A stretch of 64,000 nucleotides of DNA from Lacrimispora indolis DSM 755 (GTDB taxonomy: Bacteria > Bacillota > Clostridia > Lachnospirales > Lachnospiraceae), in the NCBI RefSeq assembly GCF_000526995.1, contig NZ_AZUI01000001.1, positions 2,418,001-2,482,000 on the forward strand, written 5' to 3'. Of this stretch, positions 35,492 to 45,238 are shown one piece after another. Made by a program: the position numbers and the translations under genes. Numbering within the stretch: the stretch's first letter is position 1; the number at the start of each line of letters is the position of its first letter. Under the pieces are notes generated by a model. It was not told where the DNA came from, did no database searches, and saw only the letters and a program-made list of their open reading frames with translations.

Positions 35492-36184
35492 ATGGGCCAG
35501 ACTTGGGAAATGCTGGTCAGCCTTGTGGAACGGTATGACCTTATTTACCAGACGGGTTTGTTTTTCAGAATTGTTGTGGCGGGATTTTTAGGGTGTCTGA
35601 TCGGATATGAGAGGAAGAATCATTATAAATCAGCCGGAATGAGAACCCATGCCATTGTGGCCATGGGGGCGGCTCTTATGATGGTGGTTTCCAAATATGG
35701 ATTTCGCGATGTACCGAATTTTGATGCATCCAGGATCGCTTCCCAGATCGTATCAGGAATCGGATTTCTGGGAGCAGGTGTGATTTTTGTTAAGAATCAT
35801 TCGGTCAGCGGTCTGACCACTGCGGCAGGCATCTGGGCGACTGCGGGAGTGGGTATGGCCATCGGTGCAGGCGCCTATTATATGGGGTGCGGTGCAGGGT
35901 TTTTTCTTATTTTTACCCAGATCATCCTTCATGACGTCCCCTTTCTTTCCAGGGAGCCGTACCGAAGCGTTTTAAAGATCACAACCAGCCAGTATGACAG
36001 CCTTATAGAGGAGCTGATTTCTGATTTAAACGAGGAAAAGATCAAGGTTTTAAACATGAAAGTGGGGAAAGCGAAGGATTGCGCCAAGGTGGAGCTGGAC
36101 CTTCTTTATCCGGCGGGATATGGGAAAAATGACTTAATCATCAAGTGGTCAAATGACAAGAGGATCGAATCCATCAGCGGTTAA
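35492..36184 (+). CDS. MgtC/SapB-family membrane protein
   Basis: 230 residues. The N-terminal ~150 residues form the MgtC/SapB membrane domain (FLGCLIGYERKNHYKSAGMR, THAIVAMGAALMMVVSKYG, IGFLGAGVIFV, GLTTAAGIWATAGVGMAIG), and the C-terminal ~70 form a soluble ACT-like domain. The family is linked to Mg2+ limitation and membrane-potential control; the exact role here is unknown. GAGGAAT precedes the ATG. It stands alone between the iol and oligopeptide operons. Confidence 0.9.
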   Translation: MGQTWEMLVSLVERYDLIYQTGLFFRIVVAGFLGCLIGYERKNHYKSAGMRTHAIVAMGAALMMVVSKYGFRDVPNFDASRIASQIVSGIGFLGAGVIFVKNHSVSGLTTAAGIWATAGVGMAIGAGAYYMGCGAGFFLIFTQIILHDVPFLSREPYRSVLKITTSQYDSLIEELISDLNEEKIKVLNMKVGKAKDCAKVELDLLYPAGYGKNDLIIKWSNDKRIESISG

Positions 36185-36262
36185 GATTGTGAGGCTCATT
36201 TTCCGCAAAAGAGGCCATCACCTAAAAACATATAGAAAAACTAGGAAATGATCCGAAAACAG

Positions 36263-36292
36263 TTGCAAAAAGATCAGAAATGTGTTTATAAT
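36263..36292 (+). promoter_or_regulatory. Promoter of oligopeptide ABC operon
   Basis: TTGCAA (36263-36268), 18-bp spacer, TATAAT (36287-36292), 74 bp before the binding-protein start. Confidence 0.72.
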
Positions 36293-36365
36293 AAATCTGA
36301 CTTTTCTGAAAGATAACCACATGTGATGTGGGTTATTATTAATGGAGAACTGAAAGGAGATATTT

Positions 36366-37994
36366 ATGAAAAAGGTTTTTATGAAAAGTGCGGCTTTCCT
36401 GCTTGCATCTGTCATGGTGCTTGGAGGGCTGACTGCCTGCGGAGGAAAGGATCCGGTTGCAGAGGGTACTACGGCTGCCAACTCCAGTTCAGCAGGCGAA
36501 TCAAGTGATGGGGCCGGTAATACGGCAGAAGGGGGTGAGAGTACATTTACCTATGCCATTGCAGGTGATCCGGGAGCCAATGTGAATGTGATCACCACAA
36601 GCGACCGTTTTGGCCTTATGACCATTAAAATGATCTATTCTCCTCTGTATATGTATAATGCCGATGGAATCAATTATTTCCTTGCAAAGAGCATAGATAC
36701 TTCTGATGACAAGCTGACCTATACCATGCACTTAAGGGATGATGTAAAATGGTCGGATGGAGAGAAATTCACAGCCGATGACGTTGTCTTTACCTTTGAG
36801 GCAATGGAAGATGAGAAAAACGCAGGCTGGGCATATTCTCAGCTGGTTTTCCCTGAAGGAGCGGTAAAAATCGAAAAGATCGACGACTATACGGTAGCCC
36901 TTACCATGCCTTTTGTCAATTCCGCAGCGGTAGAGATGTTTTCCCAGATATTCATCATGCCAAAGCATGTCTATGAAAATGTGGAGAACTTTGAAAACAA
37001 TGATGTGAACACCAAGCCCGTGGGAACAGGGCCTTATGTAATGGCAGAGTACTCCCCAGGCTCCTATGTGAAGTTTACTAAGAATGAAAGTTACTTCCTG
37101 GGCGCTCCGTCCATTGACAATTTCGTATACAGGATCATTGAAAATGAAAATACTGCCATGACAGCCATTCAGAGCGGGGAAGTAAATGCCTGGATCGGAA
37201 CTCCGGCCCAGGTTGCGCAGATGAATCTGGAAGCAGCTAATTTAACGGTTTATCCATACCAGGAAGGCCGTGTGGGATATATGATGATCAATGCAGCCCG
37301 TGTAAAGGATGAGAACCTCAGAAAAGCGATTCTCTTTGCCCTGGATAAAAGTGCCATTGCAGATGCAGCTCTTCTGGATCCCCAGTATTATGATTTGCCA
37401 TGGAGCTTCATGCCTCCCAACAGCCAGTTTTTCACCGAGGATGTGGAGAAATATGAACAGAATCTGGATAAATCCAAGGAGTTTCTTGCAGCTTCCGGCG
37501 TAACAAATCCAGAATTGACACTTGCTTATAACGCTTCTGACAGCCTTCAGTCCACTTCTGCCATCATGATACAGGAGCAGCTTCAGAAGGCAGGCATTAA
37601 GGTGAACTTAACCGGCGTGGATTCCACCGCCTTAAGCCAGCAGATGAAGCAGGCTGACAATTCTTATGATATGTACTTTGGCGGCTATATTATGGGCATT
37701 GATCCGGATACGTTTTCAAGCTTATTTGAAACAGGCGCCTCATACAATTACATGCATTATGACTATCCTGAGATCAATGAGCTTTTTGCTCAGGGCCGGA
37801 AGGAAACGGATGAGGCAAAGCGTAAAGAAATCTATACAACCATCCAGCAGAAGCTGCAGGATACCGCTTGCTTCTATCCGCTGTATTCCAATAAGCGCCT
37901 TCTTGTAGTATCCAAAGACGTATCAGGAATTGAGGATGCAAAGCTGGTTCCTGTTTATACCTTTGAAGATACTTCCAAACTGCAGATGAAATAA
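36366..37994 (+). CDS. Oligopeptide/dipeptide ABC transporter binding lipoprotein
   Basis: 542 residues, SBP family 5 (OppA/DppA). Lipobox LTAC near residue 21, then an Ala/Ser/Gly linker, then family segments YTMHLRDDVKWSDGEKFTAD, GTGPYVMAEYSPGSYVKF, FALDKSAIADAAL and YDMYFGGYIMGIDPDTF. It delivers a peptide, or possibly nickel or a sugar (some family members differ), to the DppBC channel. First gene of a five-gene operon; a hairpin follows at 38054-38103. Confidence 0.93.
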   Translation: MKKVFMKSAAFLLASVMVLGGLTACGGKDPVAEGTTAANSSSAGESSDGAGNTAEGGESTFTYAIAGDPGANVNVITTSDRFGLMTIKMIYSPLYMYNADGINYFLAKSIDTSDDKLTYTMHLRDDVKWSDGEKFTADDVVFTFEAMEDEKNAGWAYSQLVFPEGAVKIEKIDDYTVALTMPFVNSAAVEMFSQIFIMPKHVYENVENFENNDVNTKPVGTGPYVMAEYSPGSYVKFTKNESYFLGAPSIDNFVYRIIENENTAMTAIQSGEVNAWIGTPAQVAQMNLEAANLTVYPYQEGRVGYMMINAARVKDENLRKAILFALDKSAIADAALLDPQYYDLPWSFMPPNSQFFTEDVEKYEQNLDKSKEFLAASGVTNPELTLAYNASDSLQSTSAIMIQEQLQKAGIKVNLTGVDSTALSQQMKQADNSYDMYFGGYIMGIDPDTFSSLFETGASYNYMHYDYPEINELFAQGRKETDEAKRKEIYTTIQQKLQDTACFYPLYSNKRLLVVSKDVSGIEDAKLVPVYTFEDTSKLQMK

Positions 37995-38053
37995 TGCAGA
38001 CAGCAGGTGTGTAAGCTGCAGAAATGGTGCGGCAAGGAGCAGCTGTGAAAAGT

Positions 38054-38103
38054 AGAGGGTGTTCTGCTGCAGGATTCCGGCAGCAGGCACCTCTTTCTTA
38101 TTA
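38054..38103 (+). other. Intercistronic hairpin behind binding-protein gene
   Basis: Outer AGAGGGTG / CACCTCT and inner CTGCTGC / GCAGCAG stems, followed by a T-rich TTCTTATTATT. It is a partial terminator or mRNA-stabilising structure that should lower permease expression relative to the binding protein. Confidence 0.65.
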
Positions 38104-38118
38104 TTAAGGAGAAACCAT

Positions 38119-39072
38119 ATGGCGAAATATATAGTAAGACGAATATTGACAGCCGTACCCATGATCCTTCTGATCACAATTCTATGTTTTGCTTTGATGC
38201 ATTTTGCACCCTATGATGCCATTGACGCAATGACAACACCAAGGATGTCACAGGAAACAATTGAATTGATTAAGGCAAAATATGGGTATGACAAGCCTCT
38301 GTTTATCCAGTATTTCAGCTGGCTGAACGGAATATTAAACGGCAATTTCGGATATTCCATCGTGACCAAGCAAAGCATTGCAGGAGACCTTGCGGTGAGA
38401 ATCCCCAACACCATAAAGCTGGTGCTTCCGGCTTATGCTGTCGCTTATATCCTGGCAATCATCCTTGGACTTTTGGCAGGCTCCCACAAGAACAAGGCAG
38501 CAGACAAGGTGATTGACGGGATCTCTTCCATTGCGATCGCCGTTCCTTCCTTCTGGTTTTCCATGCTTTTGATTTTTATCCTTGGGTATAAGCTGAAGCT
38601 TCTTCCTATTGTGGGCATGCACTCCGTAGGAAAGGAAGCTTCCGTGGTTGACTTTTTAAGGCATTATATCATGCCTTTTACCACCCTTGTCTTTTCTTTT
38701 TTGCCGGCTAATTTAAAATTTGTCCGTTCCTCCACTGTCACTCAGTTTTCTGAAGACTATGTGCTGGTTCAGCGGGCCTTTGGAGCTTCTAAAGGGGAAA
38801 TCATGTTCAAGCATGTCTGTAAGAATGTTCTGCTTCCCATTATTACAAGGCTTGGGCTGGCACTTCAGCTGCTGGTGACTGGGGCTATCATAACTGAGAC
38901 CGTATTTGGCTGGCCTGGGATAGGACCTTATTTTATCAAGGCGATTCAGGGCATGGATTACCCCATTGTCATGATCATTCTGGTACTGTCCTCAACCCTT
39001 GTAATTCTTGGAAACCTGCTGTCGGATATCCTTTATTGCATTACGGATCCACGCATCAGGGAAATGGGGTGA
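38119..39072 (+). CDS. Oligopeptide/dipeptide ABC permease (DppB-type)
   Basis: 317-residue inner-membrane permease, about six transmembrane helices. The N-terminus MAKYIVRRILTAVPMILLI is the classical DppB/OppB start. The EAA loop region is YVLVQRAFGASKGEIMFKHV, and the C-terminus has ETVFGWPGIGPYFIKAI. ATG 38119 follows AAGGAG by eight bases. Confidence 0.93.
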   Translation: MAKYIVRRILTAVPMILLITILCFALMHFAPYDAIDAMTTPRMSQETIELIKAKYGYDKPLFIQYFSWLNGILNGNFGYSIVTKQSIAGDLAVRIPNTIKLVLPAYAVAYILAIILGLLAGSHKNKAADKVIDGISSIAIAVPSFWFSMLLIFILGYKLKLLPIVGMHSVGKEASVVDFLRHYIMPFTTLVFSFLPANLKFVRSSTVTQFSEDYVLVQRAFGASKGEIMFKHVCKNVLLPIITRLGLALQLLVTGAIITETVFGWPGIGPYFIKAIQGMDYPIVMIILVLSSTLVILGNLLSDILYCITDPRIREMG

Positions 39073-39078
39073 CAGAAG

Positions 39079-39963
39079 ATGAAAAGAAACGAAAAGAACA
39101 CAAAGAAAAGCAGATCCGTCAGAGTGGACAGTGTATTGCTTTCATTAAAACATGATAAGGCGGCGGTCATTTCCCTGATTCTTCTGGGACTGATTATTTT
39201 ATTTGCATTGATTGCACCTTTTCTTCCTGTGGAACCAAATGCAACCAATATTGCAAGCCGCCTTCAGCCGCCGTCTGCCGGGCACTGGTTCGGGACCGAT
39301 GAAGTCGGAAGGGATTATTTTGCCCGGGTCATCTACGGAGGCCGGGTTTCCCTGCTGGTCGGATTCCTGGCAATGCTCACAAGCCTTACCATTGGGGTGG
39401 CAGTGGGCACTGTTTCCGGTTTCTGCGGCGGAATGGTGGACATGATACTCATGCGAATCGTGGATGTCTTGTATTCAATCCCATGGATGATCCTGGTCAC
39501 TGTTGTCAGCATCTTTTTAAAGCCGGGATTAAAATCCATCATTCTGGTCATCGGCTTTTTTACCTGGATGGAGATTGCCAGGCTGGTGAGGGCTGAGACC
39601 CTTTCTCTCAAGGAAAGGGAATTTATCCTGTATGCCGGATTTTCAGGGGTGGGCATCTGGAAGATCATTACCAGCCATATCATACCTTCCGTATTTCCCA
39701 CAATTATTGTGTCAGCAACCACCAGCATGGCAAATGCAATTATGACGGAGTCTTCCTTAAGCTTTCTGGGAGTGGGAATCCAGCAGCCAATGTCTTCCTG
39801 GGGAAGCCTTTTGCAAAACGCCCAGGGAACCATGCAGAACACCTTTTACATGGCACTGATCCCGGGCCTTCTGATCATAATAACGATTTTTGCTTTTAAT
39901 AAACTGGGAAATCTGCTCCGGGTTTTCGTGGAACCTAAAATTATGAATGACGAGAAAGAGTAA
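39079..39963 (+). CDS. Oligopeptide/dipeptide ABC permease (DppC-type)
   Basis: 294 residues. A charged N-terminus is followed by the OppC N-terminal transmembrane segment, then HWFGTDEVGRDYFARVIYGG, a DppC/OppC signature, and an EAA loop (REFILYAGFSGVGIWKIITSHI). It pairs with DppB. Its 3' end overlaps the ATPase frame by up to 17 nt. Confidence 0.93.
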   Translation: MKRNEKNTKKSRSVRVDSVLLSLKHDKAAVISLILLGLIILFALIAPFLPVEPNATNIASRLQPPSAGHWFGTDEVGRDYFARVIYGGRVSLLVGFLAMLTSLTIGVAVGTVSGFCGGMVDMILMRIVDVLYSIPWMILVTVVSIFLKPGLKSIILVIGFFTWMEIARLVRAETLSLKEREFILYAGFSGVGIWKIITSHIIPSVFPTIIVSATTSMANAIMTESSLSFLGVGIQQPMSSWGSLLQNAQGTMQNTFYMALIPGLLIIITIFAFNKLGNLLRVFVEPKIMNDEKE

Positions 39964-40999
39964 AGCGAGGAAACAGGAATTGGAAGAGACTAAGAAAAAT
40001 GATGATAAGATCCTGTCCGCCCAAAATGTCCATACCACCTTTCATACCCACGGAAAATCAGTTAAGGCTGTGAGAGGAGTGAGCTTTCACGCAGGCCATC
40101 AGGAGATCCTGGCTGTTGTGGGAGAATCAGGCAGCGGAAAAAGTGTTCTGATGAAATCCATCCTGGGCCTGATGCCGGAGAATGCAGAGGTCAATGCGGA
40201 CCAAATCATGTTTATGGATAAGGATATACTTAAATTGACGCCGGAACAGCTGCGAAAGATGAGGGGAAAAGAGATCGCCATGATCTTCCAGGATCCTATG
40301 ACAGCACTGAATCCTGTCAGGACCATAGGCTTTCATCTGACAGAAGTACTGAAACGCCACAGGGGAATGGATAAACGGGCGGCTGAAAAAGAGGCGATCG
40401 CTGTTTTAGAACAGGTGGGCATCCCGTCCCCTGAAAAGAGGCTGAACCAGTATCCTCACGAATTTTCCGGAGGAATGAGGCAAAGGGTACTGATTGCCAT
40501 GGCCCTTTGCTGCCGGCCCAGGCTTCTGATCGCAGATGAGCCGACTACGGCACTTGATGTGACCATTCAGGCCCAGATCCTGGAGCTTTTGAAAAAGCTG
40601 CAGGATGAGACGGGAATGAGTATCATACTCATCACTCATGATCTGGGAGTCGTGGCTAGTTTAAGCCACCGGATCCTGGTTATGTACGGCGGGCTTCTGA
40701 TGGAAGAGGGGCTGACCGGAGAAATCTTTTACGCACCAAAGCATCCCTATACCAGGGCGCTTCTCCAGGCGATCCCCAAACCCCAGGCAGGTGACAGGAA
40801 ACGGCTGGAGCCCATTCCGGGAATGGCCCCGTCCCTGGTAGATCCGCCGGATGGATGTCCTTTTGCAGAACGGTGTAAATTTGCCTGTGAACAATGTGAG
40901 AAGGGGATTCCAAAGTACCGGGTATACTCGGACACCCAGAGGGCCATGTGCATCTTTTCGGCAGAAGAGCTTGATGCCAGGGAAAGGAAGGTGGAGTGA
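39947..40999 (+). CDS. Oligopeptide/dipeptide ABC ATPase (DppD-type)
   Basis: 350 residues from ATG 39947. Walker A GESGSGKS, signature EFSGGMRQRVLIA, Walker B LLIADEPTTALD, H-loop ITHDLG, and the C-terminal oligopeptide-transporter extension with GCPFAERCKFACEQC, whose cysteines are typical of a DppD Fe-S or metal site. The start is uncertain: ATG 39947 overlaps dppC by 17 nt without a site, while TTG 39980 has GCGAGG nine bases upstream and would give 339 residues. Confidence 0.92.
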   Translation: MTRKSKARKQELEETKKNDDKILSAQNVHTTFHTHGKSVKAVRGVSFHAGHQEILAVVGESGSGKSVLMKSILGLMPENAEVNADQIMFMDKDILKLTPEQLRKMRGKEIAMIFQDPMTALNPVRTIGFHLTEVLKRHRGMDKRAAEKEAIAVLEQVGIPSPEKRLNQYPHEFSGGMRQRVLIAMALCCRPRLLIADEPTTALDVTIQAQILELLKKLQDETGMSIILITHDLGVVASLSHRILVMYGGLLMEEGLTGEIFYAPKHPYTRALLQAIPKPQAGDRKRLEPIPGMAPSLVDPPDGCPFAERCKFACEQCEKGIPKYRVYSDTQRAMCIFSAEELDARERKVE

Positions 41000-41000
41000 T

Positions 41001-41993
41001 ATGGAGAACAGGAACCAGGAAATCCTGCTGGAAGCCAGGGAGGTCTGTAAATATTTTCCTGCCAAGGACTTTTTCGGCCGGAAAAAGGCAGAAGTAAAGG
41101 CAGTGGACGGGGTGAACCTTACCATCCGGAAGGGAGAGACTTTTGGGCTGGTAGGGGAATCCGGCTGCGGAAAATCCACTTTAGGGCGGACCTTAATCCG
41201 CATGTACGATCCCACCAGCGGGACCATTCTGTTTAAGGGTCAGGACATCACCGGAGTAAAGGGGAAAAAATTGCTCCCCATCCACCGTCAGATGCAGATC
41301 ATTTTCCAGGATCCCTATTCTGCTCTGGATCCCCACCACAATGTGCGGGAAATCATTGGGGAGTCCATGACGGCAGTGTCCGGCATGGCGGCCAGTGAAA
41401 TGGACGGCAGGATCGAAGAGATGCTTAAAAAGGTGGGAATGAAGTCAGATGATATGTACAAGTACGCCTATGAGTTTTCCGGAGGACAGCGCCAGAGGAT
41501 CGGAATTGCCAGGGCATTGGCAGTGGAACCGGAATTTTTGCTCTGTGACGAGCCTATTTCAGCCCTGGATGTTTCCATTCAGGCCCAGGTAGTAAACATG
41601 CTGGAGGACTTGCAGGAGGAAATGGGACTTACCTACTTGTTTGTGGCTCATGATTTATCCATGGTGCGGCATATTTCCACCAGGATCGGCGTTATGTATC
41701 TTGGCAGGCTGGTGGAGATCGCAGACAGCGATGAACTGTATGAAAATCCCCTTCATCCTTATACAAAAGCGCTGCTTTCCGCCATCCCTGTGGCTGATCC
41801 GGAGCTTTCCGCAAAGTCAAAGCGGCAGATGCTTCATGGAGAGCTTCCAAGCCCCATGCATGTGCCCTCAGGCTGTCATTTTCACACCAGATGCATGTAT
41901 GCCCAGGAAGAGTGCAGCAGCAAGGTTCCGGAGATGGAAGAGGTCTCTCCCGGACATTTTGTAGCCTGCTCCTGCCTGCCTCTCATAGGGTAA
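41001..41993 (+). CDS. Oligopeptide/dipeptide ABC ATPase (DppF-type)
   Basis: 330 residues. Walker A GESGCGKSTLGRTL, signature EFSGGQRQRIGIARAL, Walker B LLCDEPISALD, H-loop VAHDLSM, and C-terminal GCHFHTRCMYA. ATG 41001 follows GGTGGAG; one base separates it from the dppD stop. It forms the ATPase heterodimer with DppD and completes the A-B-C-D-F operon. Confidence 0.94.
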   Translation: MENRNQEILLEAREVCKYFPAKDFFGRKKAEVKAVDGVNLTIRKGETFGLVGESGCGKSTLGRTLIRMYDPTSGTILFKGQDITGVKGKKLLPIHRQMQIIFQDPYSALDPHHNVREIIGESMTAVSGMAASEMDGRIEEMLKKVGMKSDDMYKYAYEFSGGQRQRIGIARALAVEPEFLLCDEPISALDVSIQAQVVNMLEDLQEEMGLTYLFVAHDLSMVRHISTRIGVMYLGRLVEIADSDELYENPLHPYTKALLSAIPVADPELSAKSKRQMLHGELPSPMHVPSGCHFHTRCMYAQEECSSKVPEMEEVSPGHFVACSCLPLIG

Positions 41994-42007
41994 AAAGAAA
42001 ATAATCC

Positions 42008-42036
42008 TTGACTTTTCAAATAAAACTTTTTATAAT
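42008..42036 (+). promoter_or_regulatory. Promoter of amino-acid ABC operon
   Basis: TTGACT (42008-42013), 17-bp spacer, perfect TATAAT (42031-42036). The predicted start is near 42044, only about 16 nt before the hairpin at 42060. Confidence 0.8.
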
Positions 42037-42059
42037 AACAACAATTAAAAAGACTAAGC

Positions 42060-42098
42060 AAAGACGCTTAAGAAATTCAGAATCTAAGGCGTCTTTTT
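42060..42098 (+). terminator. Leader terminator (attenuator candidate) of amino-acid ABC operon
   Basis: Stem AAAGACGCTTA / TAAGGCGTCTTT (42060-42070 with 42085-42096), 14-nt loop, T-run. It lies between the promoter and the ATPase gene, so it must be read through or antagonised for expression. It may instead end the upstream dpp transcript; it is placed to do both. No known aptamer fits in the ~16 nt in front of it. Confidence 0.7.
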
Positions 42099-42138
42099 GC
42101 ATATTTACGGAAAAAATTTACAGAGAGGGGATGGAATT

Positions 42139-42870
42139 ATGCCAGATATGGTGAAAGTTGAGAACTTAAAAAAGAACTTCGGAGATTTAGAGGTTTTAAA
42201 GGATATAAGCCTGACGGTAAAGGAGGGCGAGAAACTGGTAATCATCGGACCCTCCGGCTCAGGAAAGTCCACTTTTATCCGCTGCATCAACTACCTTGAG
42301 GAACCCACCAGCGGAAAAATAATCGTGGCAGGAACGGAAGTGACCAAAAAGAACCATTTGGAAATGGCTAAAAAATATTCTTCCATGGTTTTTCAGCAGT
42401 TTAATTTGTATCCCCATCTCACTGTCTTAGAAAATCTCACTCTTGCACCAATCAAGCTGCAGCATGTTCCCAAGGAAGAGGCAAAGAAAAACGCCATTAA
42501 ATGTCTGGAACGGGTAGGCTTAAAGGAAAAAGCGGGGAATTATCCGATCCAGCTTTCCGGCGGGCAGCAGCAGAGGGTGGCCATAGCCAGGGCTTTATGC
42601 ACCAAACAGCCCCTGATACTCTTTGACGAACCGACCTCAGCACTGGATCCTGAAATGGTTCAGGAGGTTTTAAATGTTATGGTGGAGCTGGCTCATGAAA
42701 ATATCACCATGATCTGTGTGACTCATGAAATGGGTTTTGCCCGCCAGGTGGCAGACCGGGTGATCTTCATGGATGGAGGGTACATTCTGGAAGAAGGAAC
42801 ACCGGAACACTTTTTCGAATGTCCGGAGCATGAGCGGACCAAAGCGTTTCTAAGCAAAATCCTTCATTAG
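42139..42870 (+). CDS. Polar amino-acid ABC ATPase (GlnQ/HisP-type)
   Basis: 243 residues. Walker [21 protein letters not shown] with the family-typical RCIN, signature [16 protein letters not shown], Walker [15 protein letters not shown]-loop [12 protein letters not shown] 42139 follows GAGGGGATGGA. First gene of a four-gene uptake operon (ATPase, binding protein, two permeases); the two permeases suggest a heterodimeric channel. Confidence 0.95.
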   Translation: MPDMVKVENLKKNFGDLEVLKDISLTVKEGEKLVIIGPSGSGKSTFIRCINYLEEPTSGKIIVAGTEVTKKNHLEMAKKYSSMVFQQFNLYPHLTVLENLTLAPIKLQHVPKEEAKKNAIKCLERVGLKEKAGNYPIQLSGGQQQRVAIARALCTKQPLILFDEPTSALDPEMVQEVLNVMVELAHENITMICVTHEMGFARQVADRVIFMDGGYILEEGTPEHFFECPEHERTKAFLSKILH

Positions 42871-42911
42871 GATGATGTTTAAGATAATTATAAGATGAGG
42901 AGGAACCAATT

Positions 42912-43808
42912 ATGATGAAGAAAATGTTATCACTGGCACTGGCTTTTGCAACTGTGGCATCCTTAACCGCATGCGGCGGAGGGACCACGGAAACCACGAC
43001 GGCGGCCCCGGCAGAGACAACGGCTGAAGGAACTACGGCAGCTGGTTCTACAGAGGCAGCAGGCGGAAACGTAACCGCAGACGTACAGAAAATTATTGAC
43101 CGCGGAGTTTTAAAGGTTGGCTGTAAGGCTGATATTCCAAAGTTCAGCTTACAGAATACGGCAACCGGAGAATACGAAGGCTTTGAGGATGACCTGGCTT
43201 ATGAGATCGCCGGCTCCATTTTCGGCTGTACCGCAGATGAGGCAAAGGAAAAGAAGCTGGTGGAATTCCAGGGTGTAACCGCTAAGACAAGAGGACCTCT
43301 CTTAGAGAACGGAGAGATCGATCTGGTTATTGCTACCTTTACCATTACACCGGAAAGAAAAGAGACTTATAACTTCTCTACTCCATATTATACCGATGCA
43401 GTAGGACTTCTGGTTAATAAAGATTCCGGAATCAGCTCCATCGAAGATCTGGATGGAAAGATTATCGGCGTAGCCCAGTCTTCTACAACAAAGGACGGCT
43501 TTAAGAAATATGTTGATGAAAAAGGATTGAAAGTAAACCCACAGTTCCAGGAGTTTGACGGTTATCCCGCACTGGCTCAGGCGCTGGCAACCAAGCAGAT
43601 CGACTGCTTCTCCGTAGACCGTGCTATTTTAGCAGGTTATGTAAATGACGGAAATCAGATCTTACAGGACCGTTTTGCAGAGCAGGATTACGGCGTAGCG
43701 GCTGCAAAGGAGAACGAAGGCCTTGCTGCCCTTGTTGATGAAAAGATTACTACCATGCTTTCCGACGGTTCCCTTATGGCTCTTCAGGACCAGTGGGGAT
43801 TGCAGTAA
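42912..43808 (+). CDS. Polar amino-acid ABC substrate-binding lipoprotein
   Basis: 298 residues, SBP family 3. Lipobox LTAC (Cys ~20), Thr/Ala/Gly linker, then VLKVGCKADIPKFSLQN, GFEDDLAYEIA, the DLVIATFTITPERKETYNFS motif and IIGVAQSSTTKDGF. GAGGAGGAACC precedes the ATG. The ligand class is polar or acidic amino acids; the exact one is not visible. Confidence 0.93.
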   Translation: MMKKMLSLALAFATVASLTACGGGTTETTTAAPAETTAEGTTAAGSTEAAGGNVTADVQKIIDRGVLKVGCKADIPKFSLQNTATGEYEGFEDDLAYEIAGSIFGCTADEAKEKKLVEFQGVTAKTRGPLLENGEIDLVIATFTITPERKETYNFSTPYYTDAVGLLVNKDSGISSIEDLDGKIIGVAQSSTTKDGFKKYVDEKGLKVNPQFQEFDGYPALAQALATKQIDCFSVDRAILAGYVNDGNQILQDRFAEQDYGVAAAKENEGLAALVDEKITTMLSDGSLMALQDQWGLQ

Positions 43809-43831
43809 ACCTTATGTAAAGGATAGATGAT

Positions 43832-44566
43832 ATGATAAAAGGTCTTTTTGATGCAAAACGATGGAATGCCCTGTTTCAGGCATTTCCTGAATATTATATA
43901 CCTGGCTTTCTTATGACGCTTAAAATATCACTGGTGGGGCTGGCCGTTGCGCTGGCCCTTGGAGTGATATTTGGTATGTTTTCTTCGGCTAAATTTAAGC
44001 TGCTTAAGATAATTTCACGAATATATGTGGAATTCATACAGAATACGCCTCTGGCTTTGCAGGTGATGTGCTATTATTCCGTACTGCCCATGTTATTTTC
44101 CAGTTCAGGCTTCCGGATCCCCAAGTTCGTTCTGGGAGTGATCGGAGTGGGTGTTTATCACGGCGCCTATATATCGGAGGTCATAAGGACCGGAATCGAA
44201 GCCATACCAAAGGGCCAGTCCGAGGCAGCTTCATCTCAGGGCTTTTCCTATCTGGAAACCATGTATCATATCATCCTGCCGCAGACCATAAAGATCATCA
44301 TGCCTCCCCTTGCAAATCAGGCGCTGAATCTGGTGAAGAACACCTCCATCCTGGCTATGGTGGCCGGTATGGATTTAATGTACTTTACGGATTCCTGGGG
44401 CGCTGACAGGGGATATTTTGCCCAGGCGTATTTTACCAGTGCTCTTATGTATTTTATCATCTGTTTCCCTCTGGCAAGGCTGGCCCGCTATTTAGAGATC
44501 AGATCCATGCGGCTGCCCATAGCAAAAACGCTTGATCTTCAGGCAGATGAGGAGGCAGCATGTTAG
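43832..44566 (+). CDS. Amino-acid ABC permease (HisM/GlnP family)
   Basis: 244-residue membrane protein with about five helices. It has the His/Glu/Gln permease signature YVEFIQNTPLALQVMCYYSV and the EAA loop EAIPKGQSEAASSQGFSYLE followed by ILPQTIKIIMPPLANQ. It overlaps the next permease by 7 nt. Confidence 0.93.
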   Translation: MIKGLFDAKRWNALFQAFPEYYIPGFLMTLKISLVGLAVALALGVIFGMFSSAKFKLLKIISRIYVEFIQNTPLALQVMCYYSVLPMLFSSSGFRIPKFVLGVIGVGVYHGAYISEVIRTGIEAIPKGQSEAASSQGFSYLETMYHIILPQTIKIIMPPLANQALNLVKNTSILAMVAGMDLMYFTDSWGADRGYFAQAYFTSALMYFIICFPLARLARYLEIRSMRLPIAKTLDLQADEEAAC

Positions 44567-45222
44567 AATTATTTCACCAGATATTTACACAGGCTAATGT
44601 ATTATTCATGCTGAAAGGGTTGAGGATGACGGTGATGATCGCCGTTTTTGCCACAGTCATCAGTATGTTTTTCGGAACCATCCTGGCGCTCATCAGGACC
44701 TATTCCACCGGAAAGTGGAAATGGGCGGGAGGGATCGTGGCCGCTTATACGGAATTTTTCCGCTGTACCCCCAATCTTTTGTGGATACTTTGGATCTATT
44801 TTACTGTGAAGGGGAATAAGGTTGGAGTATCGGTATTTGCGATTTCCCTTTTTACCTCAGCAGTTATGGCTGAAATATTCCGCGGGGGCTTAAACTCCAT
44901 TCCAAAGGGACAGTTTGAAGGCGCCCAGTCCCAGGGATTCAGCTTTGCACAGACTCTTATTTATATCGTGCTTCCACAGACGTATAAAAAGGTCATTCCT
45001 GCCCTGCTCAGTCAGGTAATCACCATTATTAAGGACACTTCCTTCTTAAAAATGGTGGATGTGGCGGAGTTTATGAGAAACTGCTCCGTTGTCCTTGGAA
45101 GCATTTATGATGCAAGAGGCATGCTGATGCTGTTTGCTTTCGAAGCGCTCTGCTATTTTACTATCTGCTTTGCCCTCAGCTGTGCGGTGAGGGGATATCA
45201 AAAAACAATTGTAACCAGTTAG
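44560..45222 (+). CDS. Amino-acid ABC permease (HisM/GlnP family)
   Basis: 220 residues. Signature TEFFRCTPNLLWILWIYF, EAA loop SIPKGQFEGAQSQGFSFAQT, then VLPQTYKKVIPALLSQ. It partners the preceding permease. The gene overlaps upstream by 7 nt and is followed 16 bp later by a cytidylate-kinase-like gene that may be co-transcribed. Confidence 0.93.
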   Translation: MLELFHQIFTQANVLFMLKGLRMTVMIAVFATVISMFFGTILALIRTYSTGKWKWAGGIVAAYTEFFRCTPNLLWILWIYFTVKGNKVGVSVFAISLFTSAVMAEIFRGGLNSIPKGQFEGAQSQGFSFAQTLIYIVLPQTYKKVIPALLSQVITIIKDTSFLKMVDVAEFMRNCSVVLGSIYDARGMLMLFAFEALCYFTICFALSCAVRGYQKTIVTS

Positions 45223-45238
45223 GGAGGAACATCTTGCT

